In this document: positions 12,746-23,003 of the stretch, piece by piece
How positions within the stretch are numbered: the first letter of the stretch is position 1
How the letters are laid out: the number at the start of each line of letters is the position of its first letter
NCBI GenBank assembly: GCA_000277445.1
Contig: AJWJ01000279.1
Coordinates: forward strand, 1-30,055
Source: Polysphondylium violaceum
Taxonomy: Eukaryota > Evosea > Eumycetozoa > Dictyosteliales > Dictyosteliaceae
Length of the DNA: 30,055 nucleotides
Direction: 5' to 3'
The notes under the pieces: generated by a model
What the model was told of the DNA's origin: nothing
The model's database searches: none
The model's input: only the letters and a program-made list of their open reading frames with translations
Translations under genes and position numbers: made by a program

Positions 12746-13797
12746 ATTATTGGTGTTGTTACATTGGGTGTTGGTTGGGTTATTGTTTTAGATGTATCTG
12801 GAGTAATAGCATGAATAGTTTCTTTAGATTCTGATTTAATTATAGGACTACTATTAGTACTGCTACTGCTGATATTCTCTCTTGATACTGATTTAACCAA
12901 TGGACTACTATTGGTGCTACTAATATTATCTCTTGATATTGATTTAACCAAAGGACTGCTATTGGTGCTATTGCTGATATTCTCTCTTGATACTGATTTC
13001 ACCAATGGACTACTACCGGTGCTACTGATATTATCTCTTGATGCTGATTTAACAATAGTATTTTTACTATCATCAGATACACTCAACTCTTCTAAACTTA
13101 ATGGAGTTGGTGTAGATGAAGATTTGGGTGATATTAAAGCTGGAGATGTAGAAGATGGTGTGGATGAATTTGATGTAGGTGGTTTAGCTAATGGTCTACC
13201 CAATGGTGCTACTTTACGAACAACAGTACCTGTTAAAGGTGGTGTAGATGTAGGTGTAGTCGCACTAGACGTTGAACCAACAGCTGCTGCTGGCGAATCT
13301 GTTACTACTCTAGGTTTCATCAATGGTGATGGCTTTAGTCCATTTGTTGGTGTTGGTGTCGTAGTTGATGATGATGATGTTGTAGCATCACCTGTTGCTG
13401 GCGCTGGTTTTAAAAATCCTCTTGGGGCTAATTTTGCCACACCTGGTGGTGCTGGTGTTGTTCCTGGTGCTGGTGTAGGAGTACTAGTTGGTACTACTGG
13501 TTTATTTATTGTTGTTGGTGTATTTGTATTTGTTGTAGTTGTACTTGCTGCAGAAGCAGTTGTAGTAGCAGATTCACCACCTGTGGCACCTGCTGCTGCT
13601 GGCTTTCTTGCTGCTATTTTAAAATTGGGTACTATTTTAGGCTGATCACCTGATGGTGCCCCTCCCCATAACTGTGTTGGTAATTTACCCACTGCTGGTT
13701 TAGGTGCTAAATTGAATTCAATGTTAATAATAATACTCAAAAATGTCTGTCTATCTGTCTAATCTTTACCTCCATTATTTTGCGATGATGGATTCAT
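7250..13797 (-). CDS. DOCK-family guanine nucleotide exchange factor (DOCK180-like)
   Basis: DOCK proteins activate Rac/Cdc42 GTPases, and the DOCK-A/B type works with ELMO to drive actin protrusion, phagocytosis and chemotaxis. Exons are 13797-13770, 13706-11364 and 11298-7250, with introns of 63 and 65 nt; the product is about 2139 residues. The first 28-nt exon (MNPSSQNNG) was found from GTAAAG...TTTAG sites and a matching frame. Residues 10-350 are Ala/Pro/Ser/Thr-rich. An SH3-like segment lies near 358-470. The DOCK N-terminal region includes QWEYGQIMIDVKLSRC and the FRRPYG block. A DHR-1 C2 domain lies near 855-1000 (FAFAFLKLG, GDHNIVLYK). A long helical middle leads to the DHR-2 exchange domain near 1725-2110 (LLHSDLYEW, YYGKKFPVTIQGKEFLYRG). 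AATAAA overlaps the stop. The closest D. discoideum paralogue cannot be told. Confidence 0.92.
12831..13055 (-). repeat. Four-copy Ser-rich repeat in the DOCK N-terminus
   Basis: Units read roughly KS(V/I/A)SR(D/E)NISS plus NSSPLV, each about 17-20 residues, and are similar at DNA level. Each unit holds an S-R-x-N or S-P context that could be a phosphorylation site, which is inference. The array lies in the disordered part before the SH3-like segment. Confidence 0.8.
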
Positions 13798-15372
13798 AAT
13801 AATGATTTCAACGATTTAAAACCAATACAGAGGGTCAAATATAAATATGTATGAATAAATAAAATAAAAAGATAGAGTATGAATAGAAAAAAAAAAAAAG
13901 TACCAAGAGGCTAGATATTTATTAAAAAAAAAATTTAATCAAAAAAAATGTGGGAACCTTTACCACATATTAGACCAAAGGTGCAAACAAAAAAAAAAAA
14001 TTAAATTTTTAATTTTTTTTAAAAAAAAATCTAGAGATGATCGGTTTCTCAACACATACAATATGAATACGGCAAAACAGTGCCTCATTACTGTTGATCT
14101 GAAGATTTACCCTAAACACAATCAGATACCACAATCTAAGTTTTATAATTAGTCATAAAATATCTTGTGCCTTTGTGTGTGAGTGTGTTTTGAATCTATT
14201 TTTAAAAAGAATATATAAACTTTGAATCTATCACATACTGATCTCAAATCTTGCGAGCATTGATTAAAACCTTTCTTTTGCAATTATTACATAAAAAAAC
14301 ATATCCAATATTTCAATCAAATTTAAATCAAACATAAAGTAAAAAACAATTTTTCATTCTAAAAAGTTTGTGCTATTGCTTTCAGTATTGTATTAGTAAG
14401 ATCTTGGTACAAACTTTGGACAATTAACATCAATCACAAAAAAAATCATATGACCTTTTTTTATTAAAAAAAAATACTATTGTTTTTTGGGCATAAAAGA
14501 GATAATCATTTAGTGGATGGATATTAATATGATTTAAACTTTCCTCCATTGGTGAGTAAATCCAATGAAATATCATAGAGAGTTTATATTTGATTTTGAT
14601 ATTTACCCTATGACCAACATAAAGATGTTTCAACATTTTTGTGGTGGGGGATACACCACATCACTCACTCTGACACACACCACTCTATTCATTATCTAGA
14701 TTGATTGATCAATTAATAAATGTGACCAAATTACTCTAAATTTCCCCCACAATTATTTGTTGTGCTAGCAAAAGAAAAAGCAGAACATTTCATTCATCGA
14801 TTTCTTTTTTAATCAAATTTAACTCCCCAATCCTATTATTTAGTAATTTGATGAGCATTTGTTGTTGTTAAATTTTATAACCTTTGTATTAATAATAATA
14901 ATAAAAGTCATTTTTTTTCATTTTTGAAAAAGGTGGTTGATGATTTTTTCTATTTTGGGCAAAAAAAATGGGGTGAAAGCTAAAAAAAACTGATTTTGTA
15001 AAAATTGAGAGGATGATCAATTTCATTTAAAGCACAATAACACAAACTGGAGAGAAGAAACTGTACCCCCTATTCCAACTCCCATGCCATCTTAAAATAT
15101 GCAAAAACAATGAAATGAATGATATTACAACTACAAGTATGCATCCAAAAAAGAATTATGAATGTGGTTTTTCACTTACCAATCTCATTGATGAGAACTC
15201 TTATTGGGGAGATATATTAATATATCTTTTCTTTTTTTTTTTTAATTTTTAATATTTTGAAATTATTTAATTGATTCAACATGTTAGAAAAAAAAGTATA
15301 TAAAGATGTGATAATTTGTATTCATTTTCATCAACAAGCTTTTTTTCTCTTTTAAATAATTATCAACAAACA
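13798..15372. promoter_or_regulatory. 1.6 kb divergent intergenic region (DOCK / 275-residue gene)
   Basis: No convincing coding frame. It holds inverted repeats at 13948-13968, 14076-14095, 14640-14660 and 14748-14764, AAAGGTG words at 13977 and 14929, and TTTTGGGCAA at 14953. A stretch at about 14030-14290 has mixed composition without homopolymers and could be regulatory or a non-coding RNA. The region must carry the promoters of both flanking genes. Confidence 0.55.
15297..15304 (+). promoter_or_regulatory. TATA box of the 275-residue gene
   Basis: TATATAAA lies 69 nt before the ATG at 15373 and is followed by a T-run (about 15341-15347). This TATA plus oligo-T layout is typical of dictyostelid core promoters. 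It also rules out any start before about 15330. Confidence 0.7.
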
Positions 15373-16260
15373 ATGGATACTCATATTAACAACTTTTTAG
15401 AATGTGGTTCTCAACCATTAAAAGATTACAAATTTGTATCATCTGATCTCTCTAAGCACCACGATGTTGCTCTTCCAAAGTTTCGTGAATCTTTACCAAT
15501 GCTCAGAGCTGCTGTTGCAAGCAATGATACTGAACAAAGTGTATTATTTAGAATGAACCAAACTGGTAACATTTACTATGCCACCTCTTCTCCACAATTA
15601 AATGAAGCCACCAAAAAACTTTTTGACTCTGTCACTGTTCTTTTCACTGCCATGACCAAAGCTTTAAGAGACAATGGATTCTCTCTCTTTGATTATCAAG
15701 GTATATAAAATTTATTTATTATCCATTCAATTTTATATTAATTTTAAATAATATTGTTAGCATGGAGTGATATTATTGGCAAGAGTAACTATTTTGTTGA
15801 AGTTCAAAAATTCCAAAAAAATCTTGAAATCAAATCAGGTGCAGTTTCCATTGATACCCAAATTGTTCAACAATTACTTCCAGGTTTAACTGGTAATTCA
15901 TTGGATATAGCCAAGAATATTCTTAGTGCCTTGAGTGGTGAATTTAGCGCTAGCTCTGCAACTGAAGAAACCAAGATTGGTCACATTTTATTCATTTGTG
16001 AAGAATTATTTGGTGCCCCATCCATCACTGTTCGTCTCTTTTTCGCCTCTAAAAAGACTCACAAGAGTGTTGTTTCCAGCCCATGTTACAAATCCACCAA
16101 CTCAAGTTTTGAACAACTCCAAGAATCCAATACCTTTTTGTTTGTATCTCCAGACACCATTGCAGAATTTGCCTCTAAATTTGATCCAGAAAAAGTACCA
16201 GAAGAATTCAATACCCTCATCAAACATTTGGGTGATCTCATTAAACCAAAATCTGCTTAA
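15373..16260 (+). CDS. Unrecognised 275-residue protein
   Basis: Exons 15373-15700 and 15761-16260 flank a 60-nt intron (GTATAT...TTGTTAG, phase 1). The ATG at 15373 has the A-rich context CAAACAATGG expected in dictyostelids, and the TATA box at 15297 supports this start. No signal peptide or transmembrane segment is visible. The protein looks globular and mostly helical, with Ala/Ser-rich helices (MLRAAVAS, IVQQLLPGLTGNSLDIAKNILSAL in part) and two Cys near the C-terminal half (FICEELFG, SSPCYKST). Low-complexity runs are absent, unlike most neighbours, so the whole chain is probably folded. I do not recognise the family. The strong core promoter suggests appreciable expression, which is inference. 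Confidence 0.85.
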
Positions 16261-16283
16261 TCGTATCTATTTATTTGAATAGA

Positions 16284-16297
16284 AATAAATGAATAAA
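16284..16297 (+). terminator. Poly(A) signals of the 275-residue gene
   Basis: Two AATAAA hexamers (16284-16289 and 16292-16297) follow the stop within 40 nt. The next gene converges and its stop is only 103 nt away, so the two transcripts probably end very close together or overlap. Confidence 0.6.
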
Positions 16298-16363
16298 CAC
16301 AAAGAAAGATTTAATGTACTGTAAACTTATTCAATTTATCATTAATTATATAGTATAAATAAT

Positions 16364-19300
16364 TTATTGCTGTGTTTGTTGTTGAGATAGTCGTAGTTGG
16401 ACTTTTCTTTTAGCGATACGAAGACATTTGGGACAAGTATGCTTGTTGTAGCATGCTTTGTGGGCGACACAACGACATTGAGCGCATTGAGTGTTTTTTG
16501 ATACATGAAAAGGAAATATTGGCTTGCTGTCATTACAAAACTCGCAAATGGATCCCTTGCCCAGACACAATTGACACTTGTCGATGTGGTCCAACCACTT
16601 GGCCACGACCTTTCTGAGTTGTTCCAAAAGGGGCTTCACATTGACAATGTCTGACAATGAATACAATTCAAAACTGTGGCTCAGATAATCATTCTCTACA
16701 GTGATAAAAGAATTGTACACGCTCACACCGGTGCTGCAAGTCATCAGGAAATCCTTGATGTGGTACATTTGTTTACGGAGACTACGTATACGAACGAGTA
16801 TCTTGTTGTTGTAGTTGTACAGGGTAGGGTTCAGGGCCGAGAGATCAAAGAGCGGATCATCGGTAGTGGATTTCAAGTAATCTAGTGCCACATTGGATAC
16901 AGGATATCTCTTGAAATCCAAATCATTGATAATCTTACTAGGTATGTAGTAGTCTTGTTTATGATGACATCCTCTGCAAAAGTACTTGCCAGTGAAATAA
17001 CAATACCTCGATGTAGAAAACATACTACTGAGATCCTTTTGACATCCCTTGCATTTGTAATCTTGGTCCTTTAGTGTCAATAATGGTACATTGTCATAAA
17101 TCATTTTAATCGACTCTTTTGTGATGGTTGTTGGCTCTGTTATGATTGTTATTATCTTTCTCTTGATAGGTGATGAGGTGGGTGTTGTTTTGAAATTACT
17201 TGGTGAGTTTGTAAATGTTATATTACTAAATGAATTGGTCAATGAATTGGTTGAACTGTTTAATGAAAAGTCATCCATTGATGAATTTAAACTATTATTT
17301 AACATTATACTATTATTACTTTCATTTAATTGATTATTATTATTATTGTTGTTACTACTAGTAGTGCTATTATCTTGATCTTCTATACTCTTTTCTTCTT
17401 CTTCTCCCTCTTCTTCTTCATCTTCATCTTCTTGTTGATCATATTTAGGATCAACTATACCAATATCTCTTTCCATTGTACTAATAATACAATCTAAAAT
17501 TTCATCAGCACTTGATTTAAGAGATTTGGTAGATTGTTGTTGTTGTTCACTTGATAATGATATTGAAATAGTTGAGGTTGTTGTTGTAGTTGTAGTTGTA
17601 GTTTTGGTTGTAGAGGTATTATAATTTACACTTGATTCTTTATCATCATCATTATAATTATAACTAAGTTGAATAGGAATGGAATCAATGTATTTTTCAA
17701 ACTCTAATTTCTTTTCATAGTCTGATTTATAAATTGGTAAAGGTTCATATTCTTCGACTTGGTCTTGTACTTGTTCCTGTTCTTGTTCTTGCTCTTGTAC
17801 TTGTACTTCTTCTTGGACTTGTTCTTGTTCTTGTACCTGTACTTGTACTTCTTCTTCCTTTACCTCCTCTTGTTGGTTTATTAATATATTTTCATCAACA
17901 ATAACAGTAGTAGTTGTAGGCTCTTCTATTTGAATTTGTTGTTCCTCTTCTAATTGCTCTTGTTCTTTTTTAATAAAAGTATCTGATTCATTATCGATCT
18001 CCAAAGATTCAGCAGCAAATGGCTCATTTGTAACATTTGTTTCATCTTTGTTATCTAGACTAGTTTGATTTACTTTTATTTCTTCTTGAGCTTCATCAAC
18101 CATTGTTTCTTCTTTTTCTTCATTTTGCTCTACTACTACATCTATTTCAACATCAACTTTAACATCCTCTTGAATAATCAAATTTTCTTGCTCTTCTTGT
18201 TGTTGTTCTTCTTGCTCTTGTTGATCATCTATTGTATTTTGTATAGTTCCTTCTTGGGTTTCACCTTCTTGTGTATCTAGTGTTGACAACTCTTCAGAAG
18301 CGGTAATAGAAATTGTGGCCGCAACGGCACTGTCTGTTTGAGTAATAGTTTGTTCTTGATCAATGACTATCTCTACAGATTCCTCTTTATCTTGATTTTG
18401 AGCTTGTTCAACAGATACCAATGACTCTTGTTCCTCTTCTTGTTCTCTTTCTTGTTCTTTTTCTTGTTCTACATTTTCCTCTTCCTTTTCTTGTTCAACT
18501 ACTTGCTCCTCTTTATCTTGAACCTTTTCAATGAATGAAACTACAGTTGTTGTATCATTCTCTTCATGTTCTTGCTCAACAACACTATTGCAAACCTTCA
18601 ACACCTCTTGTGCATTCTCAACTATAGGTTCAATGATTGGCACCTGTGCAACTTGCTCTATAACAATATTGTTTTCTTCTTTTTCTATATCTTGTCCTTG
18701 TTTCTCTATTTCTTTATCCTGTTGTACATCTTGAGCTACAGATTCAATTCCAATTGAAGGCTCTACTACTTGTTCAACAACCTTTTCCTCTTCTTTTTCT
18801 ATAACTGCTACTACTGCTGGCTCCTCCTTATCATCTTGTTGTTGCCCTTCTTTCTCTACCTCCTTTTGATCCTCCATAGGTTGTTGATCCAATACTACTT
18901 TATTATTGATATCATTTATTGTAGACTTGTCACCCGATACAATATTTTCTATATTAGCTTTAGCGGTTCCAACCAAACGTATAAACGTTTCAGTCAGAGT
19001 GGCTGTAGTACGACTATTATTATTACTATTATCAACCTTTTCACCATTTTGATTAGAAAATGATGATGTTGATGGTGATGATGATTGTGATGAACTAGGT
19101 GATAATGAATTTGTTGGCGATTGTTGTAGAGATGGTTGTTGCTGTTGTAGTGATGATGATGGTGGTGATGACAAAGAGGTTGATATGGACTCTTGAGAGT
19201 TTGTTAAATTATTTAAATTATTATTTGATACAGTGAGTTTAGTAGTCTTAACTATTCTTTTAATCATAACCTTTTTAACAACCTTTTCATTGACAACGTC

Positions 19301-20514
19301 TTTGGGGGGTGGCTCAATGTTATTGGCATCAAAGGACTGTGCATCGGCCAAATCAATGGTTCTCGTCAATGACTTTATCACCTTTTTCTTTTTAATCAAT
19401 TTCTTTTCACCAACCATATCATTCATACTGTCTGACGATGTCAAGAGAGGTGGGACAAATCCTCCCGATGATGATGTGATACTGACACTGTTATTCGAGC
19501 TTGTTAAAGACAGATTCGTAGACGAGGTTGATCTACTCAGTGATAGATCCGTATCATTACTACCACCACTACTATTCACTGTTGCACCATTGATCAATGG
19601 TGTTGTATTTGCACTATTTGGCAAGGAAGATATCGATGTCTCTGTGACAGTTTCACTACTATGTCCTTCAAATTGACTGTTGTTCTCTTCAAACAAAGGT
19701 GATGTTTTGGGTGTAACTTGGTCCAATGTAGAATCATTGTAATCTATATCAAACTTTACTGGTTGCAAAGAAACCAACAAACTACGATATATTTCAGAGT
19801 CTTCTTTATTCCTCAACATGGCATCCTCTTCATAATGTGTTCTATATAGTAGTAGTATGTACACAATATAAATATAATTATACTACAACTGGCTAAGCAA
19901 CTAAATAATACTAACCTTAATATATCATTGTTTGTTGCAATGTAATCTAGAAATGGCATTATAAAAGACTCGTTCAATGCTCTATAAATAAATGCTCTTG
20001 CTTTGCCATTGTCTGACTGAACCTCTGATAAACTGTGAATGTAGTCAAATTCATTTTGCCAATCGATCGTTGGTGTATTGTTTGATGAAGAGAATAGAGG
20101 TATTTTAACATTTTGTAATATAGAGGTTGAATTTGGCAATAATAGAATCACATCCCACAATCCTCTGACATTTTGTGACTGTTTGATCTTGTGTGCCAGA
20201 TATCCTTCGATGGAATCACACAGTCCCTGTATCAACTTTACCCCTGTCATATTGGTGGAGTCCAGTGGCGTGAGATTGTTGATCGTCTTTGACGTTGTAA
20301 AATAATAGGTCAAGCACGACTTTATCGAAAGCTTTAAATGTTGGATTGCATCTTTTCTTTTTTCAGATAATAATAATGATTCAACATCTGTATCATAGAT
20401 TTATTAATTAATAAATCATATCTATAGATCTAGATATATAAAAATATATCCAAGATATATTCATTATATCTTACAATCATTATTTCCATTTGCTCTTTTC
20501 CAAAAAGAGTTCAT
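16364..20514 (-). CDS. RUN domain plus Rubicon-homology (RH) zinc domain protein
   Basis: Exons 20514-20475, 20387-19916 and 19841-16364 are separated by 87-nt and 74-nt introns; the product is about 1329 residues. The 40-nt first exon (MNSFWKRANGNND) is inferred from an ATG, a GTAAGA site and a frame match. A RUN domain occupies about 15-170 (VESLLLSEKRKDAIQHLKLS, LIQGLCDSIEGYLAHK, ARAFIYRALNES). A long disordered middle is rich in Glu, Gln, Val, Ser and Thr. The C-terminal RH domain starts near C1101 (CKGCQKDL, CYFTGKYFCRGCHH) and continues through CQLCLGKGSICEFC and CVAHKACYNKHTCPKC. In animals this order (RUN then RH, no PH domain) is that of Rubicon, which binds Rab7 through RH and tunes endosome and autophagosome maturation. 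A Rubicon-like role here is inference; PLEKHM1 is the other family with both domains. Confidence 0.88.
17750..18900 (-). repeat. Glu/Gln/Val low-complexity region of the RUN-RH protein
   Basis: The coding strand repeats units such as QEQEQVQEEVQVQ and VEQEKEEENVEQEKE. On the plus strand this reads as CTTGTTC and TCTTCTT-type repeats. It is strongly acidic and likely forms charged helices or a coiled coil. It accounts for many apparent open frames on the opposite strand. Confidence 0.75.
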
Positions 20515-21685
20515 TGATTATATGATGTTATGTATAGAGTAGTGTGAGTAAAAATATAAATATAGTTGTAGAGATAAGAGTTTGTTGTTGTTGTTGTTGT
20601 TGTCGTCGTATTAAACGAGTGAACCTTTAATGTTATGACCCGGGTGTCACTTGTTTTTTAAAAAATTCAAAACACCCAACACACACACACACGCTATAAC
20701 TACTCCCTATGATACACAAATTACCACAAACGCACACAAATTGTATGAAAATAAATAAATTATTGATTTGTTACTACTGTTGCTAATTGCTTATATATCT
20801 CAAACAGAAAATCACGTGAAAAAATCAGTTGTGCAAAAAGCCCACCTTTGCAAAAAAAATTAAAAAAAAAAATAAATATCAATTTTGGAATAAAGTATCT
20901 GTGATGTGGAGTCCTGGGTATATATTTATCAATACCTTCATTTTCCTATTTTCTCATAGCTTTGAATTCATTTAATTTCAATGTTAAAACAAATCTATCT
21001 CCATACTTGAACTTGAAAACAGAAAAATAAAAAATGTGGTATTCTATTGAACAGCAATTTTTTTGAAAAAGAAGTTTTTTTTTTTTTTTAACTATATCTT
21101 TGATATTTTTCGTTCTTCTTTTCAAAAGTAATATTCCTTCTGAAAATTTTACATCATTAACTCCTAGGCTTTGTTTTAAATGAAATAATTTCGATGGAAT
21201 TGAAAAGAAAAAAAAAAAAAAAAATAATGTATTTTTTTTGAGGTTTTTGTATTTTATTAATTTTTTTTCAGCAAAATGACTATTTATGGATATTGTTTAA
21301 AATTAACCAGTTATTTGCAAATGATAATGCTCTTTATATACTTTTTGATCGATAAAATGATAGTTTATTCTATATCGTCCAAGACTATCTTAATTTAACG
21401 AATTGAGTGTTTGATGAGAGAATATTGCTATAATTTAAAGGTGTTAGATAAAAATATTCAAACATTATCGCTCTGACGACTTTATTCCAGTAGAGTACCA
21501 GATCCAAAATGACCACCTTTAATCTTTGTATCAGAAATAATTGATAGTGTGGAATTTCATATTTTTTGGCGCCAAATTTTTAGAAAAAAAAAAAAAAAAA
21601 ACTAGATAAAATAATATGATGTTTGAATGGAGACAAATGGAGTGATGTAGATATAGACATATGTACATGTAATATATTAAATAGA
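20515..21685. promoter_or_regulatory. 1.2 kb divergent intergenic region (RUN-RH / Mis12)
   Basis: No convincing gene. A TTG/GTT triplet run lies at about 20581-20605, an A-run at about 21583-21600, and CACCTTT or AAAGGTG words at 20843, 21437 and 21514. Two short upstream frames precede the Mis12 start (21616-21645 and 21627-21650). The region should hold both promoters. Confidence 0.5.
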
Positions 21686-23003
21686 ATGATAGACAACCCT
21701 GTAAATAACGATACCAATAACACTAATCAAGAGCAAGACAATAGTATGATAAATGATGCCAATGAAATGGTAGATATTGATCAACAACAAGAGTCTTTAA
21801 GCAACAATGTCAATGGTAACAATGACAATGACGATAATGATGACATACCAGAGGACTATATGATCAGAGAAAAACAATTTTTTGAATTTCATCCACTTAG
21901 TTTTATCGATGACATTCATGAATCTGCTCATGACTATTGTGCAGAGATTGCCGATAAAACTGAAAGATATATATTGGGTCATATTGTATCAACGAATCCC
22001 TCAAATATTCAGTACAAAGAAGCCATTGCAGATGTTTGTATTACTATTATTGCTGTACAGTGTTTAAGTGTCCTATATCCTATACTAATACACGTATTGT
22101 TATTGCTCTCAACATCATCTAGTCTACAGATAAATTATGGACCATTTTACAAGAATTGTTTGAAAAGAATCTCAGTATCTATGAAACCTATCTTTTATTG
22201 AATATATTTACAATTCCTCAAGATGTGATACTACCCTTTGAAAAGGAACAATTACAACAGCAACAACAAAAGGCCTCAAACCCTACTACATCAACAACAC
22301 CAACATCAACAACAATTGATAATGTTGTTGTTGTTGAAAACATTGTTAAACCAGATAATCTTTTAGTAAATCCTAAAACTTTGGATAAAGAATTAAACGA
22401 TCTTCGAACAAATATAAAAAAGGTATAGTATTGGCATAGTTAATAATATCAGCAAGGACATACACTAATCACACAACAAATAAATAGATTGCAAATGAAA
22501 ATATAGGATTGAAAAACAAAATGAACAATGCAGAGAGCGAATTAAAGTTGCTACAATCAATATATAATCAATTATCAACCAAGGAATCCAAAACACCATT
22601 GGAAGAAACTCAATCAACCATTCATTTCAACATTAACGACATTAATGAAAAGAGAAAGAAACTATTTGAAAACTATAAAGATTTAAAACAAAAATTGAAT
22701 AATGACACAAAGAAAAAGAATAGCAGCAACAATAGTAATAAGGAAAACAATAGTAATGGCAGTATGATGATGAAAAGTAATAATATTTCAATTTTAGATA
22801 AAATGAATAGTTTATCAATGGGTAATATTATAATATTATATTTATCTATCTATACCATATAATAGCCAACCAACTAACCAACACAAACTTTTTTAGAGGA
22901 AACAGATTTAAATCATGTTGGAGTATTGTCTACTCTCCAAAAAGACATTAAAGAAATTACAAAAACCTTACATACCCTAGAAGAAATCGAAAGAAATCTT
23001 TAA
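21686..23003 (+). CDS. mis12: Mis12/Mtw1-like kinetochore protein
   Basis: Mis12 belongs to the MIND complex, which links inner centromere chromatin to the microtubule-binding Ndc80 complex. Exons 21686-22037, 22130-22422, 22488-22821 and 22897-23003 keep frame and give 361 residues. After an Asn/Gln/Asp-rich leader, residues from about 62 read REKQFFEFHPLSFIDDIHES, matching the FFGFTP-like start of Mis12. Exon 2 gives ELFEKNLSIYETYLLLNIF and IPQDVILP, matching the human LFLQLILRIPSNILLP block. Exons 2-4 are helical with a Gln/Thr-rich insert and end TLHTLEEIERNL. Human MIS12 is 205 residues; the excess is low-complexity insertion. The first intron (GTATTA...CTACAG) is the least certain. An in-frame stretch before 21686 lacks an ATG, so the start could move if there is an upstream exon. 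Confidence 0.8.

Noticed and set aside
12911-13645. 244-codon plus-strand open frame rich in Val and Gly
   Set aside because: It is antisense to the Ser/Thr/Pro-rich DOCK N-terminus, which has the conserved continuation, splice sites and dictyostelid codon use.
14041-14110. Possible U5 snRNA (GGTTTCTC and a GCCT-containing hairpin loop)
   Set aside because: The near-invariant loop GCCTTTTAC is not present, and no Sm site or snRNA upstream element is seen.
14430-14636. 68-codon minus-strand frame
   Set aside because: It ends in TGA, has no domain, lies in A/T-rich promoter DNA and lacks coding-type composition.
17010-17060. KDLSSMFS in the RUN-RH protein, as in the Sec16 repeat motif
   Set aside because: It lies inside the folded RH zinc domain between cysteines, so the match to the Sec16 motif is probably coincidence.
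19233-19676. 147-codon plus-strand open frame
   Set aside because: It is antisense to the RUN-RH coding exon and has no family features.
21647-21684. 38-nt upstream intron for Mis12 that would add METNGVI
   Set aside because: The frame works, but the intron would be far shorter than all others here (60-92 nt).
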